The position numbers were made by a program, and so were the translations under genes. DNA of 64,000 bases from Sisyra terminalis (taxonomy: Eukaryota > Arthropoda > Insecta > Neuroptera > Sisyridae). A model generated the notes under the pieces. It did no database searches, was not told the origin of the DNA, and saw nothing but the letters and a program-made list of their open reading frames with translations. Location: contig OY292278.1 of assembly GCA_958496175.1 (NCBI GenBank), positions 2,666,001-2,730,000 of the forward strand, given 5' to 3'. Within the stretch, counting starts at the first letter, position 1, and each line of letters begins with the position of its first letter. This document shows positions 62,426 to 64,000 of the stretch, in pieces.

Positions 62426-63323
62426 TTATTTCAGACGGAAAATGTCATATCCATTTACGGCTCTAAAACTTCCCGGATTAAATTCCCGGCAAAGTATCCC
62501 GATACATTAATGTTTCTTTTTTTGAGAACGTGGAGAAAGATTCAAACATTAATATTCAATCAGACTATAGCAAAAAAAAACCATCCCTTATATCCGGTTT
62601 TTCCCAATTTAAATTGGCCTTGTTTTAGCTTTGAAATGGAATTGTGGACGTCCTGTTACCCACAGGAAGAAAATTTCTTCCGATTGTAATTCAATAAAAC
62701 GTCCCTTATCTTAATTTCTTGAGAAAACTAAGCCTTATTTTGAAAAATCGGCCATTAAAGTGGCCTTATTTCAGACGGAAAATGTCATATCCATTTACGG
62801 CTCTAAAACTTCCCGGATTAAATTCCCGGCAAAGTATCCCGATACATTAATGTTTCTTTTTTTGAGAACTCGGAGAAAGATTCAAACATTAATATTCAAT
62901 CAGACTATAGCAAAAAAAAACCATCCCTTATATCCGGTTATTCCCAATTTAAATTGGCCTTGTTTTAGTTTTGAAATGGAATTGTGGACGTCCTGTTACC
63001 CACAGGAAGAAAATTTCTTCCGATTGTAATTCAATAAAACGTCCCTTATCTTAATTTCTTGAGAAAACTAGGCCTTATTTTGAAAAATCGGCCATTAAAG
63101 TGGCCTTATTTCAGACGGAAAATGTCATATCCATTTACGGCTCTAAAACTTCCCGGATTAAATTCCCGGCAAACTATCCCGATAAATTAATGTTTCTTTT
63201 TTTGAGAACTTGGAGAAAGATTCAAACATTAATATTCAATCAGACTATAGCAAAAAAAAACCATCCCTTATATCCGGTTATTCCCAATTTAAATTGGCCT
63301 TGTTTTAGCTTTGAAATGGAATT

Positions 63324-63663
63324 GTGGACGTCCTGTTACCCACAGGAAGAAAATTTCTTCCGATTGTAATTCAATAAAACGTCCCTTATCTTAATTTCTT
63401 GAGACAACTAGGCCTTATTTAGAACAATCGGCCATTAAAGCGGCCTTATTTCAGACGGAAAATGTCATATCCATTTACGGCTATAAAACTTCCCGGTTTA
63501 AATTCCCTGCAAACTATCCCGATAAATTAATGTTTCTTTTTTTGAGAACTTGGAGAAAGATTCAAACATTAATATTCAATCAGACTATAGCAAAAAAAAA
63601 CCATCCCTTATATCCGGTTTTTCCCAATTTAAATTGGCCTTGTTTTAGCTTTGAAATGGAATT
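63324..63663 (+). repeat. Representative satellite monomer (340 bp) with its parts
   Basis: One unit, phased on the GTGGACGTCC core. In order: the core with palindrome GGACGTCC and a TCCTG/CAGGA dyad; an AAAATTTCTT link; a variable segment (CCGATTGTAATTCAATAAAA here, CAAATTGTAATTCACTTAAA in others); CGTCCCTTATCTTAATTTCT; a first GGCCTTATTT; a GGCC-TTAA-GGCC dyad; a second GGCCTTATTT followed by CAGACGGAAAATG; a CCGG-TTTAAA-CCGG-like dyad (this copy has CCCTGC on the right arm); a T7 tract; the block TTCAAACATTAATATTCAAT; GACTATAGC followed by an A tract; TATCCGG; and the 14-bp palindrome CCAATTTAAATTGG. The phase is my choice, because a tandem repeat has no natural start. One GACGTC site per typical monomer predicts a 340-bp AatII ladder. 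Confidence 0.95.
63624..63637. other. 14-bp palindrome CCAATTTAAATTGG (example)
   Basis: A perfect palindrome in most monomers, about 30 bp before the core. Degenerate versions (TTTAAAATGG, TTTAAATTGACC, TTTAAATTGTCC) define minor types. It contains a TTTAAA (DraI) site. Confidence 0.8.
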
Positions 63664-63670
63664 GTGGACG

Positions 63671-63687
63671 TCCTGTTACCCACAGGA
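63671..63687. other. Core dyad TCCTG-TTACCCA-CAGGA (example)
   Basis: Perfect 5-bp arms around a 7-base spacer, in nearly every monomer just after the palindrome GGACGTCC. Variants mostly hit the spacer (TTACCA, TTATCCA, TTACTCA, GTACCCA), leaving the arms paired. Exceptions include the B-type GTTCTG cores, CCTCTTAC at 10255 and CACTGG at 60264. The core block around it is among the most constant parts of the monomer. A protein-binding role is possible but not shown. Confidence 0.75.
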
Positions 63688-64000
63688 AGAAAATTTCTTC
63701 TGATTGTAATTCAATAAAACGTCCCTTATCTTAATTTCTTGAGACAACTAGGCCTTATTTAGAACAATCGGCCATTAAGGCGGCCTTATTTCAGACGGAA
63801 AATGTCATATCCATTTACGGCTATAAAACTTCCCGGTTTAAATTCCCTGCAAACTATCCCGATAAATTAATGTTTCTTTTTTTGAGAACTTGGAGAAAGA
63901 TTCAAACATTAATATTCAATCAGACTATAGCAAAAAAAAACCATCCCTTATATCCGGTTTTTCCCAATTTAAATTGGCCTTGTTTTAGCTTTGAAATGGA

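Larger units (their letters stand above)
1..64000 (+). repeat. 340-bp satellite DNA array (whole window)
   Basis: Seen directly: a core beginning GTGGACGTCC and continuing through a TTACCCACAGGAAG-like segment recurs every 338-341 bp, 184 times, always in this orientation. Four intervals are 697 bp instead. The array is cut by both window ends, so its true length exceeds 64 kb. Monomers differ by scattered substitutions, 1-2 base indels and length changes in an A tract (about 8-10 A, or AAAAGAAAA) and a T tract. Family knowledge: long one-strand arrays with higher-order repeats are typical of eukaryotic centromeric or pericentromeric satellites, and about 340 bp is a common dinucleosome-sized unit. 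Inference: this is heterochromatin, possibly a centromere. I do not recognise the family and cannot name the organism. No gene is embedded anywhere. Confidence 0.98.
58951..64000 (+). repeat. Uniform right-hand monomers
   Basis: Anchors 59244 to 63664, nearly all exactly 340 bp apart, with TTCTTCCGATTGTAATTCAA, CGGCCATTAAAGTGGCC and often CCCGGATTAAATTCCCGGC with CAAAG. Single-monomer duplications are visible: 59244 and 59584 share GATTGTATTTC, the tails at 59509 and 59849 share CTATAGAAAAAAAAAACC, and 63324 and 63664 share TTGAGACAACTAGG with TTATTTAGAACAATCGGCC. The monomer 60264-60603 is repeated at 61964-62303 (offset 1700), with CCCGCTTTAAATTCCCGG, ATTTCAAAAATAAATG and GAAAGTTTC. The window ends just before a core. 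Confidence 0.88.

Noticed and set aside
1..64000. CRISPR array
   Set aside because: The repeat unit is about 340 bp with no alternation of short repeats and unique spacers, and no cas genes are present.

Overview
The whole 64 kb window is one uninterrupted satellite DNA array. I see no protein-coding gene, rRNA, tRNA, CRISPR array or recognisable transposon. The unit is an A+T-rich monomer of 338-341 bp (33% G+C in a 300-base stretch I counted at 63361-63660). All copies are head-to-tail on the same strand. Using the start of the GTGGACGTCC core as anchor, I count 184 monomer starts from 55 to 63664. The array runs off both ends of the window. This is typical of eukaryotic centromeric or pericentromeric heterochromatin. 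340 bp is close to two nucleosome repeats. The sequence does not tell me the species, or even firmly the kingdom.

Layout. 1-5825: variable monomers with a duplicated 5-monomer higher-order repeat (period 1698 bp). 5826-6522: a 697-bp long unit carrying about 357 bp of extra sequence; it recurs at 19761, 54453 and 57189. 6523-19760: mixed monomers, a second duplicated 5-mer block (period 1698 bp, about 10322-13660) and a partly repeated 3-mer near 18.1-19.8 kb. 20797-24870: a 6-mer higher-order repeat, two copies of 2037 bp. 24871-28591: a degenerate third cycle of those monomers. 28592-36415 and 36416-44919: a tandem segmental duplication of 23 and 25 monomers, differing by one extra 681-bp dimer in the second copy. 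About 46040-53264: an 8-mer higher-order repeat of exactly 2720 bp, about 2.7 copies. 54453-58950: a 2736-bp block containing the long unit, duplicated. 58950-64000: rather uniform monomers.

There are no genes that work together here. The biology is array evolution (unequal exchange, local conversion, higher-order repeat formation) and possible chromatin function. The most distinctive signals are the four 697-bp units with a 161-bp core identical in all four, conserved dyad symmetries in each monomer, and two alternative versions of one hairpin that seem to switch by coordinated changes. Many 63-100-codon open frames exist, but they are by-products of the repeat.
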